Below are positions 46,061 through 55,202 of a DNA stretch of 64,000 nt, in pieces. Both the position numbers and the translations under genes were made by a program. Source of the stretch: Rhodobacteraceae bacterium D3-12 (lineage in GTDB: Bacteria; Pseudomonadota; Alphaproteobacteria; Rhodobacterales; Rhodobacteraceae); NCBI GenBank assembly GCA_025916135.1, contig CP104793.1:1178001-1242000 (forward strand), given 5' to 3'. Position 1 is the first letter of the stretch. Each line of letters begins with the position of its first letter. The notes under the pieces are model-generated. The model did no database searches, was not told where the DNA came from, and worked only from the letters and a program-made list of their open reading frames with translations.

Positions 46061-46447
46061 ATGCCAACCGACCCAGAGCAGAACAAGGCCAACGCGATGG
46101 CCTTTTATGACATGATGTTCAACCAATGCGCGCCCCGCGAAGCCATCACCCAATACGCCGGGGACAGCTATATTCAACACAACCCCCATGTCGGTGATGG
46201 GAAAGAGGCCTTCATCGCCTATTTCGAAGAGATGGCCCGCGATTACCCCGGTAAATCGGTGCGCTTTGTCCGCGCCATCGCAGAAAACGACCTTGTCGTG
46301 CTGCATTGCCATCAGGTCTGGCCAAACAGCGACGACTACGCCGGCATCGACATCTTCCGCTTTGATGACAACGGCAAGGTGGTCGAACATTGGGACGTGC
46401 TGCAGGTGATCACGGGCACCTCGGCCAACGACAACGGACTGTTCTGA
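46061..46447 (+). CDS. SnoaL-like / NTF2-fold protein
   Basis: This 128-residue protein has the SnoaL-type pattern FYDMMFNQCAPREAITQYAGDSYIQHNPHVGDG and HCHQVWPNSDDYAGIDIFRFDDNGKVVEHWD. Such folds act as cyclases, isomerases or binding proteins, so the function is open. ATG 46061 has a clear AAGGAG site. It is divergent from the BKACE gene. Confidence 0.82.
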   Translation: MPTDPEQNKANAMAFYDMMFNQCAPREAITQYAGDSYIQHNPHVGDGKEAFIAYFEEMARDYPGKSVRFVRAIAENDLVVLHCHQVWPNSDDYAGIDIFRFDDNGKVVEHWDVLQVITGTSANDNGLF

Positions 46448-46480
46448 CAACGCGTCGCCCGGATAGATCGCGCAGACAGT

Positions 46481-46515
46481 ATCCGGGGCAGAGGGGAAAA
46501 CCCTCCGCCCCGGAT
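46481..46515 (+). terminator. Terminator after the SnoaL-like gene
   Basis: A 15-bp stem with one mismatch (ATCCGGGGC-GAGGG with CCCTC-GCCCCGGAT) and a GAAAA loop is followed by TTT. A second hairpin (TTTGGGCT/AGCCCAAA, 46516-46539) lies immediately after, facing the convergent pirin gene. Confidence 0.85.
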
Positions 46516-46543
46516 TTTGGGCTGAAATCTGAGCCCAAATCGC

Positions 46544-47455
46544 TTAATGCGCGGGCTTGATGAATGTCCCGTTCTGCAAGTCGCGAAACGCTTGGCGCAG
46601 CTCGTCCTTGGTGTTCATCACAATCGGACCGTGCCACGCCACAGGCTCGGCAATCGGCGCGCCGGACACCAGCAGGAAGCGAACTCCTTCTTCGCCCGCC
46701 TGCACCGTCACCTCGTCGCCACTGCCAAACCGAACCAAAGTGCGATCGCCGCTCATGTCGCGGATGTTCACCTCCTGACCCATCACCTCTTTTTCCAACA
46801 ACACGCCCGAAGGCGCGCTGGCATCGGAAAATGCGCCCGAACCTTCGAACACATAGGCAAAGGCACGCCGGTAAGTGTCGACAGGAAAGGTCTTTTTCAC
46901 GCCCGGTGGCACCGAAATGTCCAAATATTGCGGATCAGCAGCAATGCCATCAACCGGCCCGCGCTTGCCCCAAAATTCGCCAACAACAACCCGCACGCGG
47001 GTGCCGTCATCCTCAATGATTTCGGGGATTTCGCCGGAGGTCACATCCTGATAGCGCGGCGCTGTCATCTTGAGATCACCGGGCAGATTTGCCCAAAGCT
47101 GAAACCCGTGCATCTGGCCTGCGGCGTTCCCCTTTGGCATTTCCTGATGCATAATCCCGGACCCGGCGGTCATCCATTGCACATCCCCCGCGCCAAGCGC
47201 GCCGGTGTTGCCAAGGCTGTCCTGATGCTCGACCTCGCCGGACAGAACATAGGTGATCGTCTCGATCCCGCGATGCGGATGCCACGGAAACCCCGGCGCA
47301 TAATCCGATGGGTCTTCGTTGCGAAAATCATCGAACAACAGGAACGGGTCGAGCTCGGACGGGCCCTGAAACCCGAACGCCCGGTGCAGATGAACGCCCG
47401 CGCCCTCAATGGCGGCGACGGCTTTGCGGGTTTCTATCGTTGGTCGGATCGACAT
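46544..47455 (-). CDS. Pirin-family protein
   Basis: This 303-residue double-cupin has the pirin metal and core motifs FPWHPHRGIETITYVLSGEVEHQDS and MTAGSGIMHQEMPKG, and a second cupin with AFAYVFEGSGAF. Bacterial pirins include quercetinases and regulators, so the activity is uncertain. It converges on the SnoaL-like gene. Confidence 0.92.
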   Translation of the reverse strand: MSIRPTIETRKAVAAIEGAGVHLHRAFGFQGPSELDPFLLFDDFRNEDPSDYAPGFPWHPHRGIETITYVLSGEVEHQDSLGNTGALGAGDVQWMTAGSGIMHQEMPKGNAAGQMHGFQLWANLPGDLKMTAPRYQDVTSGEIPEIIEDDGTRVRVVVGEFWGKRGPVDGIAADPQYLDISVPPGVKKTFPVDTYRRAFAYVFEGSGAFSDASAPSGVLLEKEVMGQEVNIRDMSGDRTLVRFGSGDEVTVQAGEEGVRFLLVSGAPIAEPVAWHGPIVMNTKDELRQAFRDLQNGTFIKPAH

Positions 47456-47610
47456 GTGGTGTCTCCTTTATCGCGGCTGTGCTGAGGATATAGGAGGCGC
47501 CCCGCCTGCGCCAATTCGCCAGAGGTGAACCCGATCTGTGCAGGAACGCACAGGTGAGGGGAGCGCCAGCCGTCGCCCAAAAGCGGGGGGCCAGCCCCCC
47601 GCACCCCCCG

Positions 47611-47632
47611 GAGTATTTCCAGCAAGATGAAG
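47611..47632 (+). repeat. Dispersed 22-bp intergenic repeat, copy 2
   Basis: GAGTATTTCCAG then CAAGATGAAG matches 8871-8892 at 20 of 22 positions. It is flanked here by a GGGGGGCCAGCCCCCC hairpin-forming stretch (47585-47600) and by a run of ten G (47638-47647), both upstream of the dehydrogenase at 47738. Confidence 0.6.
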
Positions 47633-47737
47633 GGGGCGGGGGGGGGGTGGGTGAATTTGAGCGCGTAGCGTGTCGTTTTGAGGCAGTCAGCGCAGCGCGA
47701 ATCTGTCAGCCTGTGGCAAACAGGGAAAGGCGAATTC

Positions 47738-48682
47738 ATGGAAATCGGTTTCATTGGGCTTGGCAACGTAGGGGGCAAGCTGTCTGGCAGTTTGCTTAGA
47801 AACGGGGTTTCGCTGCATGTGCATGACCTCGACGCGGCGCTGGTTGCGGATTTTGTCGCGCGCGGGGCCAAGGCGGGGGGCAGCGCGGCGGCGCTTATGC
47901 AGAGCTGTGACGCGGTGATCACCTGCCTGCCGTCGCCTGCGGCGTCGGCGGCGGTGATGGCGGAGATGCTGCCTCATGTCGGCCCCGGCAAGATCTGGAT
48001 GGAAATGTCGACCACGGATGAAGCCGAGGTCAAACGCCTTGGGGCAGAGGTCATCGCGCGGGGCGGAGCGGCGGTGGATTGTCCGGTCTCTGGCGGGTGT
48101 CACCGTGCGGCGACCGGCAATATCTCGATCTTTGCCGGCTGTGCGCGTGAGACATTTGAGAGCATCCTGCCGCTGCTGACCACCATGGGGCGGCGGGTGC
48201 TGCATACCGGGCCGCTTGGCACCGCTTCGGTGCTCAAGGTGATGACCAACTATCTTGCCACTGGCCACCTCTTGATGCTTTGCGAGGCGCTGACCACGAT
48301 GAAAGCGGCGGGGATGGACCTTGGCGTGACTTACGAAGCGATCAAGGCGTCTTCGGGCAATTCATTCGTGCATGAGACCGAAAGCCAGCTGATCCTGTCG
48401 GGCAACCGCTGTGTCGATTTCACCATGGACCTTGTGCTCAAGGACATCGGCCTGTTTCAGCAGATCGCAGAGCGCCATGATGTGCCGCTCGACATATCGC
48501 CGCTGTTGATCGACCTGATGCAGGACGGGCAGGCGCGCTATGGCACGCGCGGGCAGTCCGACCGGATGATTGAACGGCTGGAGGAGGCGACGGGGCTTTC
48601 GATCACCGCGCCGGGCTTCCCGACCGAGCTGATTGACGATGAACCCGAAGAGCGGGGCTATGAAATGGTGATCCGGCGCTAG
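47738..48682 (+). CDS. 3-hydroxyisobutyrate dehydrogenase-family oxidoreductase
   Basis: This NAD(P)-dependent beta-hydroxyacid dehydrogenase is 314 residues long. The Rossmann motif GFIGLGNVGGKLSG is at the N-terminus, VDCPVSGGCHRAATGN is the substrate segment, and the catalytic Lys is in SVLKVMTNYLATGH. Family members act on hydroxyisobutyrate, tartronate semialdehyde and related acids. ATG 47738 follows an AGGGAAAGG stretch. Confidence 0.88.
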   Translation: MEIGFIGLGNVGGKLSGSLLRNGVSLHVHDLDAALVADFVARGAKAGGSAAALMQSCDAVITCLPSPAASAAVMAEMLPHVGPGKIWMEMSTTDEAEVKRLGAEVIARGGAAVDCPVSGGCHRAATGNISIFAGCARETFESILPLLTTMGRRVLHTGPLGTASVLKVMTNYLATGHLLMLCEALTTMKAAGMDLGVTYEAIKASSGNSFVHETESQLILSGNRCVDFTMDLVLKDIGLFQQIAERHDVPLDISPLLIDLMQDGQARYGTRGQSDRMIERLEEATGLSITAPGFPTELIDDEPEERGYEMVIRR

Positions 48683-48711
48683 GGCGGGCGGCGGCGCGCC
48701 GCGTGAGACGG

Positions 48712-48741
48712 AAAAACCCGGCCCCCTTGGTGGGAGCCGGG
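48712..48741 (-). terminator. Terminator of the first Tad-like cassette
   Basis: On the minus strand CCCGGCTCCC pairs with GGGGGCCGGG around ACCAA and ends in TTTTT (48716-48712), 30 bp after the last gene of the cassette. Confidence 0.88.
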
Positions 48742-48770
48742 CCAATTCTTATTGCCGGGATCGCGTCTTC

Positions 48771-49322
48771 TCAGCTGCTATAGCGCAGCTGTGGGGCGAA
48801 GCGCAGGCGGGTGAAGACGAAGGTGTTCATCACCGTGTCGTCCATGCCGATCTTGAACAGCGGCTTGTAGGTGCTCCAGGTTTCGACCAGAACCATGCGC
48901 TCCTGATTGGGCACCTCCGGCAGCTTGGCTTCAAGCGGGACCAGATCGTCATGGGTCAACTTGGTGATGCCATTGCCGCGCACCTTGGACCAGTTCACCC
49001 GAAACGCATCGTGGTTTTTGGCCCATTTGATCACCGAGATACGGATCTTGGTGTCGCCATTGGCCTCGGCCAGCATATCGAACAACGCCTTGGTGTTGTC
49101 GATATAGGTCGCGTTGATATTGGCCGTTTCACGCGACAGCATATCAGCGATCGTGTTGGCGGCTTTGTGGTTGATCGCGGTCTGGCGGTAGCCCTCGAAG
49201 TAGACGAACATCGCCAGAAACGCCCACATCACCATGGGGAAGATTACGGCGGCTTCTACGGCCACGGTGCCTTCGTCATTGTCACGGAACGCGGCGAGGC
49301 GGAGTTTCAGAGTGTCGAACAT
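48771..49322 (-). CDS. TadE/TadG-like pseudopilin protein, cassette 1
   Basis: This 183-residue protein has a short basic N-terminus, then DNDEGTVAVEAAVIFPMVMWAFLAMFVYF, the TadE-like pattern of a Glu just inside a membrane helix. The rest (about 140 residues) is periplasmic and ends TFVFTRLRFAPQL, as in its paralog at 52028. It is probably a minor pilin-like component of a tight-adherence (Flp) system. It overlaps the upstream gene by 1 bp. Confidence 0.8.
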   Translation of the reverse strand: MFDTLKLRLAAFRDNDEGTVAVEAAVIFPMVMWAFLAMFVYFEGYRQTAINHKAANTIADMLSRETANINATYIDNTKALFDMLAEANGDTKIRISVIKWAKNHDAFRVNWSKVRGNGITKLTHDDLVPLEAKLPEVPNQERMVLVETWSTYKPLFKIGMDDTVMNTFVFTRLRFAPQLRYSS

Positions 49323-49870
49323 TATTCAGGCTCCTGCACAAAGGCCGACATGGCGACAAGAGCGGCCTGTCCGGCGCCATCAACCTTGAGCTGCTTGCCC
49401 AGGCCGCTGGTAGGGAAAATCGGATCGTATTTGACGCAAGCGCGCAGGATCATAAGCTCGTTTTCCTGACCGTTCACGAACGACCGCACCGGCTCTACCT
49501 CTTTGGAGGTATCAACACAGTCGACGTCATCGGGCATGGCCACGGCCGTGCGCAGATCAACCTGCACCATCTCAAGGCGCAGCGACGCCGCGCAGTTCGG
49601 GATCAGCCCGGCGTATTCACAGATCTCGTCCTTGATATCGTCATGTTGCGGCGCGGTGCCGGTGCCAAGACGGATGTCACGCACAGCAAGGTCAAGCCCG
49701 CGTTCCAGCATCGTGTGGCGCAGCGTGATCATGCCAAGCTCCACCGAGCTGAGGAACAGTGAGATAAAGAAGGGAAAGACAATGGCGAATTCAACCGTCG
49801 CCGTGCCGTCTTCCCTGTCCCACAGGCGCTTGAAAAAGGGGCGTTTGAGGAATGAAGCCTTCATGGTCAT
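49322..49870 (-). CDS. TadE-like pseudopilin protein, cassette 1
   Basis: The 182-residue protein has the motif DGTATVEFAIVFPFFISLFL, a TadE membrane helix, followed by SSVELGMITLRHTMLERGLDL and RDIRLGTGTAP. It ends GQAALVAMSAFVQEPE. Its best match in the window is the paralog at 52593. TadE proteins are pseudopilins processed by the Flp prepilin peptidase. Confidence 0.87.
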   Translation of the reverse strand: MTMKASFLKRPFFKRLWDREDGTATVEFAIVFPFFISLFLSSVELGMITLRHTMLERGLDLAVRDIRLGTGTAPQHDDIKDEICEYAGLIPNCAASLRLEMVQVDLRTAVAMPDDVDCVDTSKEVEPVRSFVNGQENELMILRACVKYDPIFPTSGLGKQLKVDGAGQAALVAMSAFVQEPE

Positions 49871-49875
49871 AATCC

Positions 49876-51558
49876 TTATTGCACCAGCCGCAGTTTCGAG
49901 ATCGACGCGGCGATGGAAACGAAGGCATCCGAGATTTCAATGCCATCCACATCAAAGAAGTGGGCTTGCGAGCTGGCACAGTCTTCCAGAACACCCTCAC
50001 CGTGGCTTGGCGCTTCAAAGCCGATGGTAAAGATGATGATCCCGGCGTTCTTGGCGGCGGTGCAGATATCATCCAGACGGTTGTCCTTGGTATAGCCGCT
50101 CACGGAGTTATAGGCGTTATACTGCCAGTATTGGTCAGCATAGCTGTTGCTCCAGATGTCCTTGTAAAGGGCATCGGCGACGTATTCGTTCGACGCCTGA
50201 TGGAACAATTCCGGGAAGGTCAGCCGCTTGGACTGGCCGTCAAGAAACGGCTTGCTGCCATAATATTTGTTGGTGCCGGGATGGTTGATAAAGCTGGCCG
50301 AGGTGAAACCGTTATAGCTGTTGCTCCAGCTGGTGGCCTGCTTGTAATAGTATGTCGACCCGGATTTGATCGTGTAGACCCGCTCGACGTAACCGTCGTT
50401 GTCATAGTCGCCCTCATAGAACCACACATCCGTGTTGCCCGTGCGATAGCTGTTGCTCGCAAGATAGTACTGCGAGGTGTTCTGACCGTCCGACATCACC
50501 ACCATCACTTTGAGCGCGTCATCATCATAGGCCACCGGGCGACCGGCAAAGCCGTTGTGCACGTCGCCCTTGGCGATCAAGTCTGTCACGACCGGTTGCA
50601 TTGCAGGGTCAAGAAGCAGGGTGCCCCATTTGACGCCGATATCGGTCGAGGTGTTCCCATTGGCCGAGAAGCCTTCGATATAGCTGTGCAAGGCGCTCTC
50701 GCTCAGCGAGTAAGCCATGATGTCCGAGCTGGCACGCTCCGGGCAAACCGGCAGGCGCAAGTTGGTTTCCACCTGATACCAGGGGTCGAACGGACCCGTC
50801 TGTTGCAGCGACGCCGAGGTCGAAACCGAGGTGCTGTTGTAATCCGAAGACGAGAAGTTCACACAGTAGGAGAAGTCGTGCTCGCCCGTCAGGTTGAAAT
50901 ACGAGGACAAAAGCTCACCCGCGTTCACCTGTGTGGCGTAGGGCACGATCGAAATCGACACGTCGCCGACCGGGCCAGAGTTGATCATCGTGGTCACAAA
51001 ATCCTTGGCCGCAACCTTGAGGTTGGACAGGCGGTTGTTGGAGCCCATCGAGCCGGACATATCGAGCACGAGCGAAATTTCCACACCGTCCACGCTCTCG
51101 GCGGCGGTGCCGGCGGCGGGCGCTTTCAACGAGTTGATGCCAAGCATGTGGATCAACTGGGTGTCCATTTCGATCTCGGCGGTGGCCGACACCTCTTTAT
51201 AGTTCAAACCCTGGTCGACAGTGACCGACGACAGATAGCTGCCCATCGACGACTTGGCGAAATAGTCTTCCACCACCGCCTGCGGGTCGAGCGATTGGTC
51301 AAGGTCAGCCGCCGCCAGAACGGCGCGGTCAAGCGTGTTCTGAAGGCTCGTTCGGGTGAACTCAAAGCGCATCAGGTCAACCCCGATACCGCCAATCATT
51401 AGAATAATAAGGATGAAGAAGACCCCGAATGCTACCAGAACTCCGCTTTCTTCATCGCGAAAGGCACGGACGCGCCCCTCAAGCTGACGCAGGAAGTTAC
51501 GGTTCTCACGGCAGTCGCCGTCAAGCAGATCGGTCTTTGTCTGAACGTGTTTCAACAT
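49876..51558 (-). CDS. TadG-like protein with vWA domain, cassette 1
   Basis: This 560-residue protein has an N-terminal membrane helix (ESGVLVAFGVFFILIILMIG), a TadG-like segment, and a von Willebrand A domain with MIDAS motif LVLDMSGSMGSNN. The C-terminal part includes IFTIGFEAPSHGEGVLEDCA. The frame is open to 51774, but ATG 51558 (MLKHVQTKTDLL) is near the usual start. It heads the cassette; its paralog is at 53138. No tadA/cpaF or flp gene is in the window. Confidence 0.85.
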   Translation of the reverse strand: MLKHVQTKTDLLDGDCRENRNFLRQLEGRVRAFRDEESGVLVAFGVFFILIILMIGGIGVDLMRFEFTRTSLQNTLDRAVLAAADLDQSLDPQAVVEDYFAKSSMGSYLSSVTVDQGLNYKEVSATAEIEMDTQLIHMLGINSLKAPAAGTAAESVDGVEISLVLDMSGSMGSNNRLSNLKVAAKDFVTTMINSGPVGDVSISIVPYATQVNAGELLSSYFNLTGEHDFSYCVNFSSSDYNSTSVSTSASLQQTGPFDPWYQVETNLRLPVCPERASSDIMAYSLSESALHSYIEGFSANGNTSTDIGVKWGTLLLDPAMQPVVTDLIAKGDVHNGFAGRPVAYDDDALKVMVVMSDGQNTSQYYLASNSYRTGNTDVWFYEGDYDNDGYVERVYTIKSGSTYYYKQATSWSNSYNGFTSASFINHPGTNKYYGSKPFLDGQSKRLTFPELFHQASNEYVADALYKDIWSNSYADQYWQYNAYNSVSGYTKDNRLDDICTAAKNAGIIIFTIGFEAPSHGEGVLEDCASSQAHFFDVDGIEISDAFVSIAASISKLRLVQ

Positions 51559-52027
51559 CGTCCCACTCTCGTTTGTTATCTCGCTGAAAATTGAACGCGA
51601 GGTGTCCCCAAGGGTTCTTATGCCTTTGGAGCGTGTCGAGACTTGGGCGATAAATGGGTTATTCCGGTCATTTGTGGGTGCTTTTTTGGGGCGGTGCGGC
51701 GTCGATGAGGTCGCAACGTGGCGAAATTGGGGCGCAGCGGGGAATCGCCCATCTCTTGCGCTGGGGCAGAGCAAATCCGCCGATCACCGGGGCCACGGGC
51801 GCCACGGGCACGCGGTGCTGGGGGCTGGTTAACAGCGCCCTTTATAATGGGGGGCGTTCCATAACCCCGCCCGCCTTACGCCCATCCAGTCGCAATCCCC
51901 GGCCTTCTCATGCATAACGCCCATGAAAAACGCCCGTGAAAAACGCCCATGAAAAATGCCCAGTCGTTTCCGACCGGGCACCTTCCCATTTCGTTATTGA
52001 TCGCACTCACATCGGCTTGCCTGCGCC
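51559..52027. other. Spacer between the two Tad-like cassettes
   Basis: No gene is supported. It holds the promoter region for cassette 1 on the right side of its first gene, and, near 51918-51980, the end of the cassette 2 transcript with a short tandem repeat. Confidence 0.5.
51918..51980 (-). terminator. Terminator of cassette 2 followed by 13-bp tandem repeats
   Basis: On the minus strand TGCCCGGTCG pairs with CGACTGGGCA around GAAA (51980-51957, one mismatch) and is followed by TTTTT. The downstream DNA consists of three units of CGCCCATGAAAAA (51918-51930, 51931-51943 with one change, 51944-51956), so the T-run is repeated three times on the minus strand. Confidence 0.8.
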
Positions 52028-52596
52028 TTAGGCCGCGCCATCAAACAAAAGCTGTGGAGCAAACCTTGGCCGCGTGAAAACAAAGGTGCTGATCGTCTGG
52101 CCATTCAAGCCGACGTTGAACGGCGCATTATAATCGGTCCATGTCTCGACAAGGATGATGCGCTCTTCGTCCACCATCACCGGCAGCCGCGCCTCCCAGC
52201 CACCAACCGTTGCGTTGTCCAACGCCCCGATTGCGCGCGCGTCTCCGACCACTCAATGAAATGCTCGTTCTGGTCGAGATCAAAACGCACCACCGAAACC
52301 CGCATCCGGCGTTCGGTGTCCGAGCGCGTCAGAAAGCCCAGCATTTCCTGCGCCGAGTCCAGATAGTCGTTGGTCACCGGTGTGGTCTCACGCGACAACA
52401 TATCCGATAGCGTATAGGCCGCCTTGTGGCTGATCGAGGTCTGCCGGTAGGCGTCAAAAAACGTGAACAACGCGCAAAACGCCCAGAGCAGCAGCGGCAA
52501 CATCACCAGCGCCTCAACCGTCACCGTGCCACGTGTGTCGTCGCGAAACCCGGCGATCCGCCGAGCCAGCGGGCTGGTCTTCATCATATTCATCAT
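52028..52596 (-). CDS. TadE/TadG-like pseudopilin protein, cassette 2, frameshifted
   Basis: The N-terminal frame has DDTRGTVTVEALVMLPLLLWAFCALFTFF and SISHKAAYTLSDMLSRETTPV. The C-terminal frame has AIGALDNATVGGWEARLPVM and TFVFTRPRFAPQLLFDG. They join with one added base in the GC-alternating stretch 52232-52241, giving about 189 residues. It is the counterpart of the gene at 48771. Its ATG has AGGAG upstream and overlaps the preceding stop. Confidence 0.8.
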
Positions 52597-53141
52597 CCGC
52601 GTGGCTCCTGAACAAAGGCCGAAGAGGCCGTCATTGCAACATTACCCGCCCCGTCCTTGGGCAATTGATACCCAAGCCCCGACGTCGGGATCACCGGCGA
52701 AAACACATAACACGCCCGCAACAGCATCATCTGGTTCGACCCGCCATGCACAAATCCCTGCATCGGGTTCGACTCTTCAGAATGGTCAATGCAATCAGCC
52801 GTGCTCGACGGAGCATTGTAATTGCGCGGATCAACCAAGATCATCTCAAGCCGCAGGTTATCACTGCACTCCGGCAAAACCCCGGCAAAGGTGCAAATCG
52901 CGTCCTTGATGTCGTCATGGCTCGGGTTCGAGCCGGTGCCAAGCCGAATGTCGCGCACCGCCATGTCCAGCCCGCGCTCCAGCATGGAGTGACGGAAATG
53001 GATCATGCCCAACTCGACCGAGGACAAGAACAGCGTGATATAGAACGGGAACATGATGGCGAATTCGACCGTCGCTGTGCCCTTTTCACCCCGTATAAAC
53101 CGGCGCAGGGCCGCGCGGGGGCTTTTGATAAGACCGATCAT
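52593..53141 (-). CDS. TadE-like pseudopilin protein, cassette 2
   Basis: This 182-residue protein closely resembles the one at 49322: GTATVEFAIMFPFYITLFL, SSVELGMIHFRHSMLERGL and RDIRLGTGSNP. The middle (periplasmic) part is less conserved. Start and stop overlap both neighbours by 4 bp. Confidence 0.87.
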   Translation of the reverse strand: MIGLIKSPRAALRRFIRGEKGTATVEFAIMFPFYITLFLSSVELGMIHFRHSMLERGLDMAVRDIRLGTGSNPSHDDIKDAICTFAGVLPECSDNLRLEMILVDPRNYNAPSSTADCIDHSEESNPMQGFVHGGSNQMMLLRACYVFSPVIPTSGLGYQLPKDGAGNVAMTASSAFVQEPRG

Positions 53142-54811
53142 TGGGTCAACCTCAATTGTGCGATAGAGGCGGCAATCGCCTGAAACGCGCTGGAAATATC
53201 CACCCCGTTCACGTCAAAGAAATGGCTCGGCGTGCTGGCACAGGCGCGCATCTGGTTCTGACCGTTTGTCGTTGCTTCAAAGCCGATGGAATAGATCATC
53301 ACCTCATTCGCCTTGGCCTGGCTGCAAATCGCCTGAAGCCGCGTGTCTTTGGTGCTGGCGGGAACGTATTGAACGATATCATTGTACCATTCGTTGTTCA
53401 CCATGCTGTTGCCTGCACTGCCATAAAGGCTGACATAGGCGGGCCGGAAATTGGAATCGCGGTTGCGTCTCAATGTGTTGAACGCAAACAACTCAGGATA
53501 GGTCAGACGCTGCGCCGAGCCTGTCTCTGACGGACCATCGCCAAAGGCATGATCGTTCCACGACCCGTTATGGGGCCAGAAATACTCGTTCGGGCTGGTG
53601 CCGATACGGATCGAATACCGGTCGGCAGCGGGGTTGTAATACACATCCGAGTCGCCCGCGTGCAGATCATCGCGCAACCGCCACTGCGAGGTGTTCTCGC
53701 CATCGGTCATCACCACGATCACCTTCAAAATACCCGGCTCGGTATAGGCCACGGGGCGCCCGGCATTCAGAGCCGAAACATCGCCGTTGCCGATCATGTT
53801 TGTGATCACCGGGCGCGTGCCCGGATCTACCAATGCGGTCGCCCATTTCATCGCCACATCAATCGAGGTGTTGCCCCCGGCCTGAAACGAATTGATCTTG
53901 TTGTGCAACTGCGTCGCGTTGTTGCTCATCACCATGATTTCCGAGAACGGCGCAGTGGCACAGTTGGGCGTCTGCAAGCCGCCTGCTGACGCCGGACCAA
54001 CCGGCGGCCATGCGCGCTCTGAATTGTTCGAACGGTCAAAATGCGCGGCACGTTCCAGCGGAGCAGTGGGGCTCAACGCGGCACTGTTGAAATCCGCCGC
54101 AGCAAAGTTGACGCAATTGGAATAGCTGTGTTCGGTGCTGGCGTTGTAATTTGACAGCAACGCCGCCCCGGCATTCACCTGCGTGTTGTAGGGCACGATC
54201 GACACGGTCACATCGCCGGTCTGCGCCAGCCCAAGAACCGTCGTCACAAACTCGCGCGCCGCCGGTTTGAGATTGACCAGCTTGTTGTTCCACCCCATCG
54301 AGCCGGACACATCCAGAACCATCACCACCTCGATGCCCTCAATCGCTTCGCGCGCGGCGGCAGCGGCAGGTGCGGTCAGATGGTCGATCCCCAGCATGTG
54401 AATGAACTGCGTCGGCACGTTCAACTCGGCACTGGCCAGAACATCCTTGAAGTTCAGCCCGCTGTTCACGGTCGGCGCGGCGGTCAGCGTCGCATCCAGA
54501 CCGGCTTTGTCGATGTAATCCTGAACCACGTCGACCGGGTCGAGCGGTTGCTGCAAATCGGCCGCCGCCAGAACGGCACGGTCCATCGTGTTCTGAAGCT
54601 GGGTGCGCTTCATCTCGAAATGCATCAGATCAACGCCGATCCCGGCCATGATCAGAATGATAAGGAAGAAAAAGATCGTGAAAGCGATCATCACGCCGCT
54701 TTCATCATCGCGAAATTCGCCCGCTTGACGGCCCAGCCGCTGACCCAATGCACCGCAGCGTGCATCGGCCAACCTACGGGCAGTCCCTAGCATCGAGTGA
54801 CTCGTCATCAT
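53138..54811 (-). CDS. TadG-like protein with vWA domain, cassette 2
   Basis: This 557-residue paralog of the gene at 49876 has the helix ESGVMIAFTIFFFLIILIMAG and the MIDAS motif MVLDVSGSMGWNN, and ends SAFQAIAASIAQLRLTQ. I chose ATG 54811 (AAGGTGAG upstream); the frame is open to 54883. Its position and partner genes mirror cassette 1. Confidence 0.85.
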   Translation of the reverse strand: MMTSHSMLGTARRLADARCGALGQRLGRQAGEFRDDESGVMIAFTIFFFLIILIMAGIGVDLMHFEMKRTQLQNTMDRAVLAAADLQQPLDPVDVVQDYIDKAGLDATLTAAPTVNSGLNFKDVLASAELNVPTQFIHMLGIDHLTAPAAAAAREAIEGIEVVMVLDVSGSMGWNNKLVNLKPAAREFVTTVLGLAQTGDVTVSIVPYNTQVNAGAALLSNYNASTEHSYSNCVNFAAADFNSAALSPTAPLERAAHFDRSNNSERAWPPVGPASAGGLQTPNCATAPFSEIMVMSNNATQLHNKINSFQAGGNTSIDVAMKWATALVDPGTRPVITNMIGNGDVSALNAGRPVAYTEPGILKVIVVMTDGENTSQWRLRDDLHAGDSDVYYNPAADRYSIRIGTSPNEYFWPHNGSWNDHAFGDGPSETGSAQRLTYPELFAFNTLRRNRDSNFRPAYVSLYGSAGNSMVNNEWYNDIVQYVPASTKDTRLQAICSQAKANEVMIYSIGFEATTNGQNQMRACASTPSHFFDVNGVDISSAFQAIAASIAQLRLTQ

Positions 54812-55202
54812 CTCACCTTTACCTTCGGCCGTCCCTGGCCTTGGGCCCACACCCATTACAAATCCCCGGCGTTTCTTTTCCATCTCAAAAGTGGCGAAAA
54901 TTGGGCGAAAAACTGTGTAAAATCAGATATTTGTTGCCGCTTTGCCGCCTAATATGGGGCAGTGGGAGTTTATGTTTCCAATTCGGTTACAATTTGCCGA
55001 GAATCGCGTGTGGCACATCTGCCTTATTTCGCCAAAACCGCCTTCAATCTGCCTCAAATGGGATGGGCCCAATATCACCCGTCCAAGAGCCGCATTTGCA
55101 AAATTGAAACCAGAGTTTGCCATTCTGAGACAAACTGCGACACTTTGTACCGGGAGAGGGGCGAGTCGCGCCCGGACCTGAATTGCGCGAGGAGGTGCTT
55201 AC
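54812..55202. other. Divergent promoter region of cassette 2 and gdhA
   Basis: This 391-bp spacer has no gene I can support. It is AT-richer than its flanks around 54890-55020, as expected for two divergent promoters. An AGGAGG site precedes gdhA. Confidence 0.5.
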
